A stretch of 64,000 nt of DNA from the NCBI GenBank assembly GCA_041394245.1, contig JAWKIR010000002.1, positions 2,604,001-2,668,000 of the forward strand, given 5' to 3'. Of the stretch, positions 33,827-42,451 are shown in pieces. Source of the DNA: Acidimicrobiales bacterium. Its GTDB lineage: Bacteria > Actinomycetota > Acidimicrobiia > Acidimicrobiales > Aldehydirespiratoraceae. Below the pieces are notes generated by a model that was not told the DNA's origin, ran no database searches, and worked only from the letters and a program-made list of their open reading frames with translations. The translations under genes were made by a program, and so were the position numbers. Every line of letters begins with the position of its first letter. The stretch's first letter is position 1.

Positions 33827-34095
33827 GAGCGATCGCGATTCAGGACCATGCGATTTGTCAGATGAACACCCTGACGGTGGTCACCGACTACGGGCCGCGC
33901 GACCTCTGTTTCGGATCCGCCGGGTTCGACGGTGGCTACGAGGCTCTGGCGACCGACGCGGTGACCATCCAGGCGGTCAGGATAGAGATGCCAGTTGCGT
34001 CGCTCGCGGACTTTGTCGCGTTCAGGCGCGCGGCTGGGCGCCCCAAGGACGTGGTCGTGTTGCCCGCCCGCGAAGCACGACTGAGCGAGCAGTGA
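33823..34095 (+). pseudogene. C-terminal fragment of a nucleotidyltransferase-like protein
   Basis: The 90-residue reading frame ends with PVASLADFVAFRRAAGRPKD, the C-terminal signature of AbiEii-type and related minimal nucleotidyltransferase-like proteins (usually VASLEDLIAMKRAAGRPKD). The N-terminal catalytic part with the G-S and D-x-D motifs is absent. The first 13 residues look unrelated. It is probably a 5'-truncated toxin-antitoxin or defence gene at the right edge of segment A. Confidence 0.5.
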
Positions 34096-34307
34096 GAAGC
34101 GCGATGCCACGCTCCGTGGGGGTCCTACATGCATCCCCATCGCGGGCTCGCTTGGCCTCCATGCAACACAGATGCAACAGCACATCGGCAAACAACGGGG
34201 AACAACGGTCGCGGGCGGGCAGCAGATCCAGCGCCAGAATCCTTGACCTGCCAGGCAAAACCCCGGGAATCGTTGATCTGACAGGGGTTGTGAAAAACAG
34301 TCTCAGA

Positions 34308-34355
34308 GGGCTCATAACCCGAAGGTCGCAGGTTCAAATCCTGCCCCCGCCACCA
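34308..34355 (+). repeat. attachment core, copy 2 (A/B boundary)
   Basis: The 48 bp are identical to the 3' part of the initiator tRNA, including CCA. The 5' half of the tRNA is missing, so this is an att scar and not a gene. Confidence 0.92.
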
Positions 34356-34358
34356 CAA

Positions 34359-34393
34359 AAGCCCTGGTCACAGCACTGCTGAGGCCAGGGCTT
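34359..34393 (+). terminator. hairpin directly after att copy 2
   Basis: AAGCCCTGG (34359-34367) pairs with CCAGGGCTT (34385-34393). It occupies the position that a tRNA terminator would have if this att were a tRNA 3' end. Confidence 0.5.
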
Positions 34394-34642
34394 CGTCGTA
34401 CCCGGCGATCGAGGTAGCGGACAGGTAACACTCGCCAAAGCGTGGACCTGCTCGAGCGGCCAAGCGGTGGCGAAGAAGATCACTCTCCGCGCGCCTTGGC
34501 CGATGAGCTGGCCGCGTTGCATCAATATCGAGCGCTGACCGGGGAGCCGCCCACTACCGTCATCTGTAGGCGGCTCGCGAGCCGGGCATCGAATCAAGAT
34601 CAAGCGATTCGCAGCCGATCCACTGGTTCGGAGAGGAGATGT

Positions 34643-37141
34643 ATGGCAGTCAACTTCGGAGCGATCAAGGCAGCGCAAGCTGCGAACAAGTTGATCGATC
34701 CGCGCGACATCTTCAACGCGCTGCCGTCGAAGCCGGTCGAGATGAGTTTCCTGCGTGGTCCCCAGGACCAGGTCTTGGACAAGTGGTTCGCCCGCAGGAA
34801 CCAGCGGGACTTGGTGGTCAAGCTCAACACGGGTGGTGGCAAGACCCTTGTGGGCCTTCTCATTGCACGTAGTTCTCTGGCCGAGGGCAAGGGCCCGGTG
34901 GCGTATCTCGTGCCCGACCGCTACCTCGTCGACCAGGTGCTGGCGGAGGCAGGTCGACTTGGCATCGAAGCAACGGGCGATACGGGCTTCGCCTACGCAC
35001 AGGGTCGAGCGATCCTCGTCGAGACGTTCCAGAAGCTCTTCAACGGCAAGTCGGTGTTCGGTGTCGCCGGGAGTGCGGGGCGTTCGCCGTCCGCGCCGCG
35101 ACCGCACACCGTCATCATTGACGACGCGCACGCGTGCCTGAACAAGGCCGAGCAGGCGTTCCGGCTTTCTATCCCTGCGTCCAACGACGCGTACAGGGCA
35201 ATGCTCGAGCTGTTCGGCGATGAGTTGGAGTCTCAAGCTCCGGCGGCCTACATAGCGCTCACGTCCCAGCAGAGTTCCGGTATCCAGCAGGTCCCGTACT
35301 GGGCGTGGGCGAACAAGAAGCGCGAGGTCCTGGAGCTACTCGCAAGCATCTCCAACACTGAGGAGATTCAGTTCTCTTGGCCACTGCTCGCCGACGTGCT
35401 CCCCATCTCGCGAGCGGTCTTCACGGCAGAGGCGCTCGAGATCGAGGCGCCCTGCCCGCCGGCGTCAGTGGTGGTCGGTTTCGACGAGGCGGAGCGCCGG
35501 ATCTACCTCACGGCGACGCTCGCTGACGACGGCATTCTGGTGAGTGACCTCGATGCTGACCCAGAGGCCATGGCCGACCCAATCACCCCCGCCAGCGCGG
35601 GCGACATCGGCGACCGCCTGATTCTCGTGCCGCAACAGACTCATCCTGAGGCGAGTGAGGACGAGGTTCGTGATCTCATCCTCGGGCTAGCCGGCGACCG
35701 CAATGTCGTCGTGATCGTGCCGAGCTACCGTCGGGCGGCCTACTGGAAGCCCTACGCGAAGGCGGTCCTCGACAAGGACACGCTGACCGCAGGCATCGAG
35801 CAGATGCGCAACGACCCGGAGCTAGGGCTAGTCGTGCTCGTCAACCGGTACGACGGTGTTGACCTGCCGGGCGACGCCTGCCACGTGCTGGTGATTGATG
35901 GGCTTCCCGAGGCAATGAGCGGCTCGGAGCGCATCGACCAGGCACAGCTCACGGGCTCGGAGCTGCTCGTCGCTCGACAGGTCCAACGCCTTGAGCAAGG
36001 GATGGGTCGCGCTACCCGCTCGAACGACGACCACTGCGTGGTGTTTCTCCTTGGACGACGCCTCGCCGAGCGTCTCTACAGCCCGGAGGCACGCGAGTGT
36101 TTCTCGCCGGCTACGCGCGCGCAGATCGAACTCTCCGAGCAGGTAGCAACACAGCTCGGAGGGACGGCGCTGGACACCTTGCGCGAAGCAGCGCTCCAGT
36201 GCCTCAACCGTGACCCGGAGTGGCTCACGATCAGCCGTACCGTCCTCGCGCCGCTCCGATACCCGCCCGCTCGAGTGAGTGAGATCGCGATCGCGAGTCG
36301 CGAGGCCTTCAATCATGCCGCAGCAGGCGACTTCACTGCTGCGGTTGCGTCCAGCCAGCGAGCGATCGATGTAGCGCCGTCCGACTCGGACCGCGGGTAC
36401 CTCATGCAGCAGCAAGGTGCATACCAGCATCATCTTGACCCCTCGATCGCTCAGCAGACCCAGAAGGCCGCCAACAGGCGGAACCGAAATGTTCTGCGCC
36501 CGATGGGAGGCGTCGAGTACGAAAGGCTGTCCGCGCCGACGATGGAACAGGGCGCAGCCGCTTCCTCGTACCTCCAGGCTCGCTATCCAACGGGCAACGA
36601 CGTCGTCATTGGACTCAACGCGTTGATCGATGACCTGGGGTGGGGGAACAAGTCCGATGTCTTCGAGCAAGCGTGGTCTGATCTTGCGGACCACCTCGGC
36701 TTCGGCGGTCAACGTCCCGAGCGGGACACGGGTAGCGGCCCAGACGGCCTTTGGGCGCTCACCGGTGGATCGTTTCACGTCATCGAGGCGAAGAACCAGG
36801 TGGATGAGGCCAACCCCGTGTACAAGAAGCACGCCGAGCAGCTGTCGAACGCGATGGACTGGTTTCGCGGCATCTACGGCACCAATACTCGCTGCACGCC
36901 GGTGCTCATTCATCCGCGCGCGGCCTTCGATCGAAAGGCGGCGATCCCAACCGGCTGCCAAGTGGTTACGGCCGAGAGGCTGGCCTCGCTGCGGGACAAC
37001 CTTCGAACGCTGACGGTCGGACTCTCGGCGAGCAACGTATTCCGGGATGGCGCGGCGACAGGGCGGCTGCTCGCGACTCTAGGGTTGACGCCCAACGACT
37101 TCCTCAAGCGCTACACGTCTAACGGCTTCAAGGGATCCTGA
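34643..37141 (+). CDS. SF2 helicase fused to a PD-(D/E)XK nuclease, candidate single-protein defence system
   Basis: The 832-residue protein starts at the ATG after GAGAGGAG. The N-terminal half is an SF2 helicase: Walker A LNTGGGKTLVGL (Lys67), Walker B DDAH box VIIDDAH (160-163), and motif VI QRLEQGMGRATRSND near residue 500. A helical middle (about 540-690) follows. The C-terminus has GPDGLW (Asp701) and FHVIEAKNQ (Glu715, Lys717), the PD...ExK layout of restriction-type nucleases. No methyltransferase or specificity gene is nearby, so this is not a classical type I or III system. Codon use seems slightly less GC-extreme than neighbours. Antiphage function is inference. Confidence 0.82.
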   Translation: MAVNFGAIKAAQAANKLIDPRDIFNALPSKPVEMSFLRGPQDQVLDKWFARRNQRDLVVKLNTGGGKTLVGLLIARSSLAEGKGPVAYLVPDRYLVDQVLAEAGRLGIEATGDTGFAYAQGRAILVETFQKLFNGKSVFGVAGSAGRSPSAPRPHTVIIDDAHACLNKAEQAFRLSIPASNDAYRAMLELFGDELESQAPAAYIALTSQQSSGIQQVPYWAWANKKREVLELLASISNTEEIQFSWPLLADVLPISRAVFTAEALEIEAPCPPASVVVGFDEAERRIYLTATLADDGILVSDLDADPEAMADPITPASAGDIGDRLILVPQQTHPEASEDEVRDLILGLAGDRNVVVIVPSYRRAAYWKPYAKAVLDKDTLTAGIEQMRNDPELGLVVLVNRYDGVDLPGDACHVLVIDGLPEAMSGSERIDQAQLTGSELLVARQVQRLEQGMGRATRSNDDHCVVFLLGRRLAERLYSPEARECFSPATRAQIELSEQVATQLGGTALDTLREAALQCLNRDPEWLTISRTVLAPLRYPPARVSEIAIASREAFNHAAAGDFTAAVASSQRAIDVAPSDSDRGYLMQQQGAYQHHLDPSIAQQTQKAANRRNRNVLRPMGGVEYERLSAPTMEQGAAASSYLQARYPTGNDVVIGLNALIDDLGWGNKSDVFEQAWSDLADHLGFGGQRPERDTGSGPDGLWALTGGSFHVIEAKNQVDEANPVYKKHAEQLSNAMDWFRGIYGTNTRCTPVLIHPRAAFDRKAAIPTGCQVVTAERLASLRDNLRTLTVGLSASNVFRDGAATGRLLATLGLTPNDFLKRYTSNGFKGS

Positions 37142-37202
37142 ACGGTCTGACCCTGATGGATTGCCTCGGTTCAGCTACGACCCGAGCTGAGATGGGGGCT
37201 CG

Positions 37203-37391
37203 ATGAGCGGCAGAATGGGGGTCGTGCGCGTGTCGATCGTGGGGTTCAACCTCCCTGGCCGGGACTTCTGCCGGCCTGACGGGTCGCCGATGGCCAACGT
37301 CCACGTTGGCGTGCACCTCCGACGCGAACCCGATGAGCTGACCCGGGCAGACGCCGCAGCGGTTCGCTGGGACATCGACGTAGCTCCGTAG
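37203..37391 (+). pseudogene. DUF5990-like N-terminal fragment
   Basis: The 62-residue frame reads VVRVSIVGFNLPGRDFCRPD and ANVHVGVHLRREPDELTRAD, then WDIDVAP and stop. This resembles the first half of DUF5990 proteins, which normally continue for about 130-150 residues. The rest is not found in the next bases in any frame, so the gene seems truncated. Function of the family is unknown. Confidence 0.42.
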
Positions 37392-37958
37392 CCTCCAAGG
37401 TCGTCGAGTCTTCGAGGGATCGTGCGACGAAGGCGTTCGCACGGGACCTGCCCTCAACATGGACTACAGGCTCGGGCCCGAACGAGGGGCGTTGGGTCAG
37501 CTGTCGAGTGATTACCGACCCGTTGCCGACGCTGGTCCCACGGTCGAGCACTTGGGGCTGTAGACGGCAACGTCTACAACAGCTACAACAGCATGGGTAT
37601 CGGCGATCGAAGACGCTCGCACAGCGGCCGTGCCAGCCGCGCGGGCGCAGGTCCGGCCGGCAGTCCGATGCGCTCACGCCGATGGCCGGGAGACCCGATG
37701 AGACGTGGCAGTGGACGGCGACGGAAGGGGATCCGGTCTGGCGTCTGGCCTGACCGGACGGGGCCGAGGCTGGACTGGCCCGGGTCCTGACGTGTTGCGC
37801 CGAATCGCTGCTGCTGCCGATCACATGCTGGTTCGAAGCGTGGAGGATGGTCCGCAAGTGGACTGCCAGCGGACGGTGAGTGCGCTGATAACAGAGCTCG
37901 TCATGGTGAAGGGAGCTTCGGCACGGCGCCGGGGCCTTCCCACAACGGAGGCAGGATA
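37392..37958. other. 567-bp stretch without a convincing gene
   Basis: Open frames here are short, Arg/Gly-rich and do not match any fold I recognise. No strong ribosome site, tRNA or repeat is visible. It probably contains decayed coding sequence. Confidence 0.5.
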
Positions 37959-38444
37959 ATGCAGTCCCCCCTCACCATCGAGACGGTGACCAACACGGTC
38001 GAGATGCTCGACCTCAGCTACTGGGTATCGCCGGACTCGGCCGGTGTGCTGGTCCCGTTCGGTCCGACCGACGAGCACGCCGGCTACGACGTGATCTTGG
38101 AGATCGACGGCAACGTGCTGTCGTCCCGGATCGTCCCGAAGGATCTGGAGGAGCTGGCCGTGGCTGATCCCGGGGCCGTGCTGGCGATCTGCAACCTGTG
38201 GAACAGGGCGCACCGCTGGCCGACAGCGGTGTTTGAGGCGGTACCCCGGCCGTTCCTGCTCGGGAACCTGAACCAGCACTTCGCAGTCGCGCCGACGCCG
38301 GAGCAGCTCCTGGCTTCGATCGAGTTGCCCCTGGCGACGGGTGCGGCGTTCGTTCGGTTCCTCGTCCGGCTCGTCGGGCAAGGCGGTCTGGCGCTCGATG
38401 ACGAGGCGCTTTCGTCGCTGCTCGACATCGACGACGCCGCCTGA
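37959..38444 (+). CDS. YbjN-like (type III secretion chaperone-fold) protein
   Basis: The 161-residue protein has an alternating alpha/beta pattern with LAICNLWNRAHRWPTAVFEA, the conserved C/N-x-WNR-x-x-RWP stretch of the YbjN family, and a helical C-terminal part. YbjN-like proteins are small, chaperone-like and of unclear role. AGGCAGG precedes the ATG. It is the last gene before the terminal repeat of segment B. Confidence 0.72.
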   Translation: MQSPLTIETVTNTVEMLDLSYWVSPDSAGVLVPFGPTDEHAGYDVILEIDGNVLSSRIVPKDLEELAVADPGAVLAICNLWNRAHRWPTAVFEAVPRPFLLGNLNQHFAVAPTPEQLLASIELPLATGAAFVRFLVRLVGQGGLALDDEALSSLLDIDDAA

Positions 38445-38449
38445 CAAGG

Positions 38450-38520
38450 GGCTCCGAAAAGCTCACAGAAAACTCACGGACCAGCGGGAAGCAGAGGGGG
38501 GCAGCGGGGAACACCGGGCA
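38450..38520. repeat. island right-end repeat, copy 1
   Basis: The segment with AAAAGCTCACAGAAAACTCA and GGACCAGCGGGAA, ending GGGGAACACCGGGCA, is nearly repeated at 41660-41720 and 60690-60760. Copies 1 and 2 both lie 65-90 bases upstream of an att core, which suggests an arm-type binding region for an integrase or accessory protein. Confidence 0.8.
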
Positions 38521-38585
38521 CCGTCACAAGCGGTTGAGCAGCAATTTCGCGTGTTTCTCCTGGTCATGCGAGATGGCCCAACGTT

Positions 38586-38628
38586 CTCATGACCCGAAGG
38601 TCGGAGGTTCAAATCCTGCCCCCGCCAC
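38586..38628 (+). repeat. attachment core, copy 3, degraded (B/C boundary)
   Basis: The core matches from CTCAT to CCAC but reads CTCATGACCC for CTCATAACCC and GGAGG for GCAGG. The final CCA reads CTA. It may be an older scar or a variant att used with lower efficiency. Confidence 0.85.
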
Positions 38629-38642
38629 TATTTTCCCTGGTC

Positions 38643-38670
38643 AGAGGCCTGCACTTCGGTGCGGGCCTCT
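38643..38670 (+). terminator. hairpin with TTCG tetraloop after att copy 3
   Basis: AGAGGCCTGCAC pairs with GTGCGGGCCTCT around a TTCG loop, with one T-G wobble, and is followed by TTT. This is a strong intrinsic-terminator shape placed just after the att core. Confidence 0.65.
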
Positions 38671-39635
38671 TTCGCGTGCACTTGGGCTGTGAGATCTCAC
38701 CCAGATCTCCCACGTCCTCGACGATCGACGAACCGCATCGCCGCTGGTCAGCGCCGTGGAGGTCGTCTGGTGACCTTCGGGTTGGTTGCCCGACGAGGCT
38801 GGTGTTTCGGAGACTTCGCAGCCTCTGGTGCTGGGCGTCGGCGTCGGGCAAGGAGTCGCGAGTGTGGTTGGGGGCCGGCAATGGGTCGTCAGCCGGTTGG
38901 GCGGGTCCAGGTGAGTTCGTAGCGGCCGAAAGCAGGTCTGCGAACGGGCCCCCGGCGGTTCGGTCATCTTTAGGTGCCGCATCTCGGTCGAGGCAACGGG
39001 CGGTGATCGTGGCGAGCTTCGCGTTGGTGCCGCTGCTGCGGGCCCGGCTCGGACGCGCCGTCACCGACGAGTACCGCAACGACGCGCTCACCGAGCTCAC
39101 CATCGTGTTGCTCGACGCGCCGACCGTCGGCGCCCACCTCGCCCGCCGGCTGTCAACCGGGCCCACAAGGCGGTCCGCCGAGTAACCCAACGCGGTGTCG
39201 TGCACCTTGTCGAGATCGCCCCGACCGGCCCGATATCCTCACGCGCTGCAGTGACGTTCCGACGAGCCCGTCGAGCGAGCCGACCTCGCCCACTTCCACG
39301 CCGCGGTCACCGCCGTGATGTCGCCCTCCCAGCTCCGCCAGCACTGGCTCCGCCGGGTGCTGGACGCGTCGGCGCCGGCATGCAGCGCGGAGCAGCGTAA
39401 GCTCGCGTCCCGCGCGACGGCGCGGATCCAACCGTCGGTCGATGGGTACCTCCACGTCGCATAAACGCACCCCAGTGGGCAGGAGATCGCGACGCCGAGG
39501 GTCGAAGTTGCTGCATCAGCTCGCCATCCACGAGTTGGAGTAGACGCCCGACCAAGCTTGCGAAGCAGCGTGGCCGTCTAAGCGCCGGCTACACTATCGA
39601 ACATCTGTTCGTCTCACCGAGAAGGGGGTGTGTCG
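38671..39635. other. about 1 kb of probably decayed sequence
   Basis: A plus-strand frame around 39006-39185 (ending LTELTIVLLDAPTVGAHLAR) has protein-like composition but no start or recognisable family, and seems to continue only after a frame change. The rest shows no gene, RNA or repeat that I can support. Confidence 0.45.
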
Positions 39636-40382
39636 ATGGCACAGGCATCGTCGATCGAGTGGACCGAGACAACGTGGAACCCAACGACCGGATGTGACCG
39701 AACCTCGCCCGGCTGCGACAACTGCTACGCACTGACGCTGGCCAAGCGACTCAAAGCGATGGGAAGCGAGCGGTATCAGAACGACGGCGACCCTCGCACC
39801 AGCGGCCCAGGCTTCCGAGTGACGTTGCACGACGATCTGCTCGATGCGCCCCACGGCTGGCGCCATCCACGCCTCGTTTTCGTCAACTCGATGAGTGACC
39901 TGTTCCACGACGACGTCGAGATCGACTTCATCAAGGCTGTCTTCGACGTCATGTCGGAAACACCGCGCCACACCTACCAGGTGCTGACCAAGCGGTCGAA
40001 GCGCCTTCGCAAGATCAGCGACCAGCTCGACTGGCCGGACAACGTGTGGATGGGGGTGAGCGTTGAGAACGCGCGATACCGCTTCAGGCTCGATGACCTT
40101 CGAGAGGTCCCCGCCGCAGTCCGCTTCGTCTCCGCCGAGCCGCTGCTCGGACCGCTCGGCCCCGTCGATCTCAGTGGGATCGACTGGGTCATCGCCGGCG
40201 GCGAGTCCGGTCCACGTGCCCGACCGATGGACATCGCCTGGGGACGCGACCTACGCGACCAGTGCCTCGAAGCAGGAGTCAGCTTCTTCTTCAAACAGTG
40301 GGGCGGGCGCACACCGAAAGCGGGTGGCCGAGAGTTGGACGGCCGCACGTGGGACGACATGCCCCAGCGGGCAGCGGTGTAG
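39636..40382 (+). CDS. DUF5131 (phage Gp37/Gp68 family) three-Cys-motif protein
   Basis: The 248-residue protein begins IEWTETTWNPTTGCDRTSPG and has the three-cysteine motif Cys20-x6-Cys27-x2-Cys30 (CDNCYA). LVFVNSMSDLFHDDV, then YQVLTKRSKRL, then WVIAGGESGPRARPM and FFFKQWGG follow, all diagnostic of DUF5131. Members are distant radical-SAM-like proteins often found on phages and mobile elements. The ATG at 39636 follows AAGGGGG; a GTG two codons upstream is possible. TcmP follows after 12 bases, a known pairing. Confidence 0.88.
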   Translation: MAQASSIEWTETTWNPTTGCDRTSPGCDNCYALTLAKRLKAMGSERYQNDGDPRTSGPGFRVTLHDDLLDAPHGWRHPRLVFVNSMSDLFHDDVEIDFIKAVFDVMSETPRHTYQVLTKRSKRLRKISDQLDWPDNVWMGVSVENARYRFRLDDLREVPAAVRFVSAEPLLGPLGPVDLSGIDWVIAGGESGPRARPMDIAWGRDLRDQCLEAGVSFFFKQWGGRTPKAGGRELDGRTWDDMPQRAAV

Positions 40383-40394
40383 GCGCACATCCGG

Positions 40395-41561
40395 ATGACG
40401 GCATCGTCAGGGTTCTTCGAGCAGCGCAACGCCCAGGCTGTCCTCAAGCACGGCCTGCTGACCCGCTACGCCTACTACTTCGGCGGACGGGCAGGGTCCG
40501 CCACGAAGGGCCGCGTCGCGTTCATCGACGGCTACGCCGGTGCGGGCCGCTACGAGGACGGCAACCCGGGGTCGCCGTTGTTGCTCGCCACGCAAGCCGA
40601 ACGAACCAAGCTGTTCGGACGGGACGTGAAGCTGGCTTTCGCCGAGCAAGACGCCGAACGCCGCAGCCGTCTCGAAGCGACCCTGCGCGCCGAGAACGTC
40701 AGTGTCGATCAACTGATCGACGGAAGCCTGGAAGGCTCCATCGAGGCGTTGCTCGACCGCTACGCAGGGCGGGCGGTGCTGCTCTTCGTTGACCCCTTCG
40801 GTCTCGGCCTCACTCGGGGGACCTTGGAGCGGGTCTTGCGTCGCCGTGCGCCAACGCAGCCCATCGACGTGCTCTACCACTTCAGCCTGTCGACCGTCGC
40901 TCGCATGGGTCGAGCCGGACTTGCGGGCCCGACCGCAGAGACGAACGCCGCCCAGGTTGATGCTGCGCTCGGCGCGATCCAATGGCGTGGTGATTTCGAG
41001 GCAGCCGATCAATCGGGCGAGCCGACCGCTGCGGCGATCACGGTGGCGAACCGTTTCGGTCGTTCTGTACACCAGGCGACGGGCATGCGGTGCACCGGCG
41101 TGCAGGTTCGACAGAGGCCCGGTCAGCTTCCCAAGTACCTGTTGATGCTGTTCTCGGCGAACGCCGAGGCGCACTGGGACTTCGCCGACCAAGCATCGAG
41201 CGCGTACGTCGATTGGCTTCACTTCTGCGACCGAGCCGACTACGAGGCAAACCTCGACCACCGCGAAGCCCAGGGTTTGATCGAGTTGTTCCCCGCGCCG
41301 CAACCAACACGAGATGACGTCGATGACGCCTTGGCAGGCGAGGCCGAGCGCTACCTCACATCCCATCTACTCGAAATGCTCACCCGTCGAGGCCAGCTCC
41401 GCCCCCTCGACGAGGTCGAGAATGTGTACGGAACGATGCTCGGCCGCGCCCGAGCCAAGCATCTCCGGGCTGCGGTCAAGCGTCTGCACGGCGACGGCCG
41501 CATCGACGACGACGGCAAGGGCGACTTCTGGAAGCGCACCATCACGCTGATCGGCCATTGA
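40395..41561 (+). CDS. tcmP: TcmP: three-Cys-motif partner protein
   Basis: The 388-residue protein matches TcmP: LKHGLLTRYAYYFGGRAGSA, then VAFIDGYAGAGRYEDGNPGS (a glycine-rich loop like that of methyltransferase folds), then VLLFVDPFGLGLTRGTLERV. The C-terminal half is a winged-helix-like region (LTRRGQLRPLDEVENVYGTM). TcmP is defined by its genomic pairing with three-Cys-motif proteins. The joint role is unproven; mobile context makes defence or DNA modification likely. Confidence 0.85.
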   Translation: MTASSGFFEQRNAQAVLKHGLLTRYAYYFGGRAGSATKGRVAFIDGYAGAGRYEDGNPGSPLLLATQAERTKLFGRDVKLAFAEQDAERRSRLEATLRAENVSVDQLIDGSLEGSIEALLDRYAGRAVLLFVDPFGLGLTRGTLERVLRRRAPTQPIDVLYHFSLSTVARMGRAGLAGPTAETNAAQVDAALGAIQWRGDFEAADQSGEPTAAAITVANRFGRSVHQATGMRCTGVQVRQRPGQLPKYLLMLFSANAEAHWDFADQASSAYVDWLHFCDRADYEANLDHREAQGLIELFPAPQPTRDDVDDALAGEAERYLTSHLLEMLTRRGQLRPLDEVENVYGTMLGRARAKHLRAAVKRLHGDGRIDDDGKGDFWKRTITLIGH

Positions 41562-41659
41562 GCCGCCCTCGCCCGGGTCGCCAGGGCGTTGGATCGGCAT
41601 CTGGTTTACCGTCCGAGGTGCCCGACACGCTCACCGACGCTGTCCAGGTCGCCTGAACC

Positions 41660-41720
41660 GGGCTCCGAAAAGCTCACAGAAATCTCACGGACCAGCGGGA
41701 ACCAGTGGGGAACACCGGGC
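41660..41720. repeat. island right-end repeat, copy 2
   Basis: Shares GGCTCCGAAAAGCTCACAGA, ACTCACGGACCAGCGGGAA (here TCTCACGG...) and GGGGAACACCGGGCAA with copies at 38450 and 60690. It is shorter than copy 1 by one GGGGCAGC-like unit. The att core begins 89 bases further on. Confidence 0.8.
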
Positions 41721-41809
41721 AATGCCACCGGGGCCCGAGAGGGCTCGTCAGCTGGGCAAACGCCCGAATCCGCTGGTCAAGCGCTTGAGGCCTGAGGTAG
41801 TTCCAGTGT

Positions 41810-41855
41810 GCTCATAACCCGAAGGTCGCAGGTTCAAATCCTGCCCCCGCCACCA
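41810..41855 (+). repeat. attachment core, copy 4 (C/D boundary)
   Basis: 46 bp identical to the initiator tRNA 3' part, from GCTCAT to CCA. Only one of the three leading G residues is kept. Confidence 0.92.
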
Positions 41856-41983
41856 AATCTCGTGTGAAGGCCCAGGTCAGCGACCTGGGCCTTCTTCGTT
41901 GGTCGGCGCTTCTACCGTGTTCAGGCCGACTTCTTCCGGGTCTTCCACCGGGTGTCGCCGGTAGAAGGGTCGACGAGGGCGGC
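41851..41983. repeat. 133-bp direct repeat, copy 1 (att edge plus integrase 3' end)
   Basis: This stretch matches 58717-58849 with only four differences that I can count by eye. It includes the last bases of the att core, the hairpin, and the C-terminal 21 codons of an integrase. It marks two insertions of the same element lineage. Confidence 0.9.
41866..41894 (+). terminator. hairpin after att copy 4
   Basis: Perfect 13-bp arms GAAGGCCCAGGTC and GACCTGGGCCTTC flank AGC and are followed by TTCGTT. It also serves as the end of the integrase fragment on the other strand. Confidence 0.65.
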
Positions 41984-42211
41984 GAAGAGGTGGGCGGCGT
42001 CGGCTTGCATGCCGGGCAGGACGTGTTGGTAGGTCTCGATCGTGAACGCGGTCGCCGCATGACCGAGCCGTTCGGACACGACCTTGACCGGCACCCCTTC
42101 CTTGATCAGCAGGGTGGCGTGGGTGTGGCGCGGGTCGTGGAACCGGATCACCGGCAGCCCGGCGTTGGGGGCGACGCGTTCGAATGCCTGGGAGATCGAG
42201 TGGGGATGTAC
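41921..42211 (-). pseudogene. C-terminal fragment of a tyrosine integrase
   Basis: The frame holds ISQAFERVAPNAGLPVIRFH, then DPRHTHATL, SERLGHAATAFTIETYQHVL and the end VDPSTGDTRWKTRKKSA. It thus keeps the His-x-x-Arg, His and Tyr of the catalytic domain but has lost everything upstream, including the first catalytic Arg. The box reads DPRHTH where DLRHTH is usual. The sequence breaks at about 42211, just past the end of the next gene. Confidence 0.85.
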
Positions 42212-42217
42212 CGGCCG

Positions 42218-42451
42218 TCAGGCTCGATCGACGAATGCGAGTCGGCGCAGCTTCGCTTCGAAGGCGCTGACCTCGGACCGGTCGGCACGCAACGCCACCA
42301 CAGTCTTCAAGGCGGCGACGGGTAGCAACACGGCCATCAGCACTCGGACCGGTAGCCAGACGCCGTCGACTGCGAGGAGGAGCACGAGCATGCTGACGAT
42401 GCTGATGGCGCTGGACATGGCGGTCAGCTTGGGATTCCGGTAGCCGTGCAT
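42218..42451 (-). CDS. small two-helix membrane protein
   Basis: The 77-residue product has two hydrophobic helices (SSAISIVSMLVLLLAVDGVW and LPVRVLMAVLLPVAALKTVV) and a basic tail. AGGAG precedes the ATG at 42451. No family is recognised. Confidence 0.55.
   Translation of the reverse strand: MHGYRNPKLTAMSSAISIVSMLVLLLAVDGVWLPVRVLMAVLLPVAALKTVVALRADRSEVSAFEAKLRRLAFVDRA

Larger units (their letters stand above)
15437..34355. mobile_element. segment A: integrated island with intact integrase and nitrate/NO cargo
   Basis: The segment is bounded by two 48-bp att copies, the left one being the functional tRNA end. It contains the only complete integrase of the array, placed next to the left att and transcribed toward it. 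Cargo is a TetR/MMPL pair, a nitrate-reductase operon, three globin-family genes, three regulators, a redoxin and a secreted hydrolase. No conjugation or phage structural genes are seen, so transfer would need outside help. Being next to the tRNA, it is probably the latest arrival. Confidence 0.85.
34356..38628. mobile_element. segment B: integrase-less att-flanked cassette with helicase-nuclease
   Basis: The segment is bounded by att copies at 34308 and (degraded) 38586 and holds no recombinase. Main cargo is one large helicase-nuclease, followed by a DUF5990-like fragment and a YbjN-like gene. The right end carries the ~65-bp terminal repeat shared with segments C and F. It behaves like a cis-mobilisable cassette that would depend on an integrase elsewhere. 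Confidence 0.7.
38629..41855. mobile_element. segment C: integrase-less att-flanked cassette with DUF5131-TcmP pair
   Basis: Bounded by att copies at 38586 and 41810 and holding only one two-gene operon plus about 1 kb of decayed sequence. No recombinase is encoded. The right end carries the shared terminal repeat. Like segment B it looks like a passive, cis-mobilisable cassette. Confidence 0.7.

Noticed and set aside
38589..39185. Plus-strand open frame of 198 codons at the start of segment C
   Set aside because: It begins inside the att core and crosses the hairpin; only its last third has protein-like composition, without a start.
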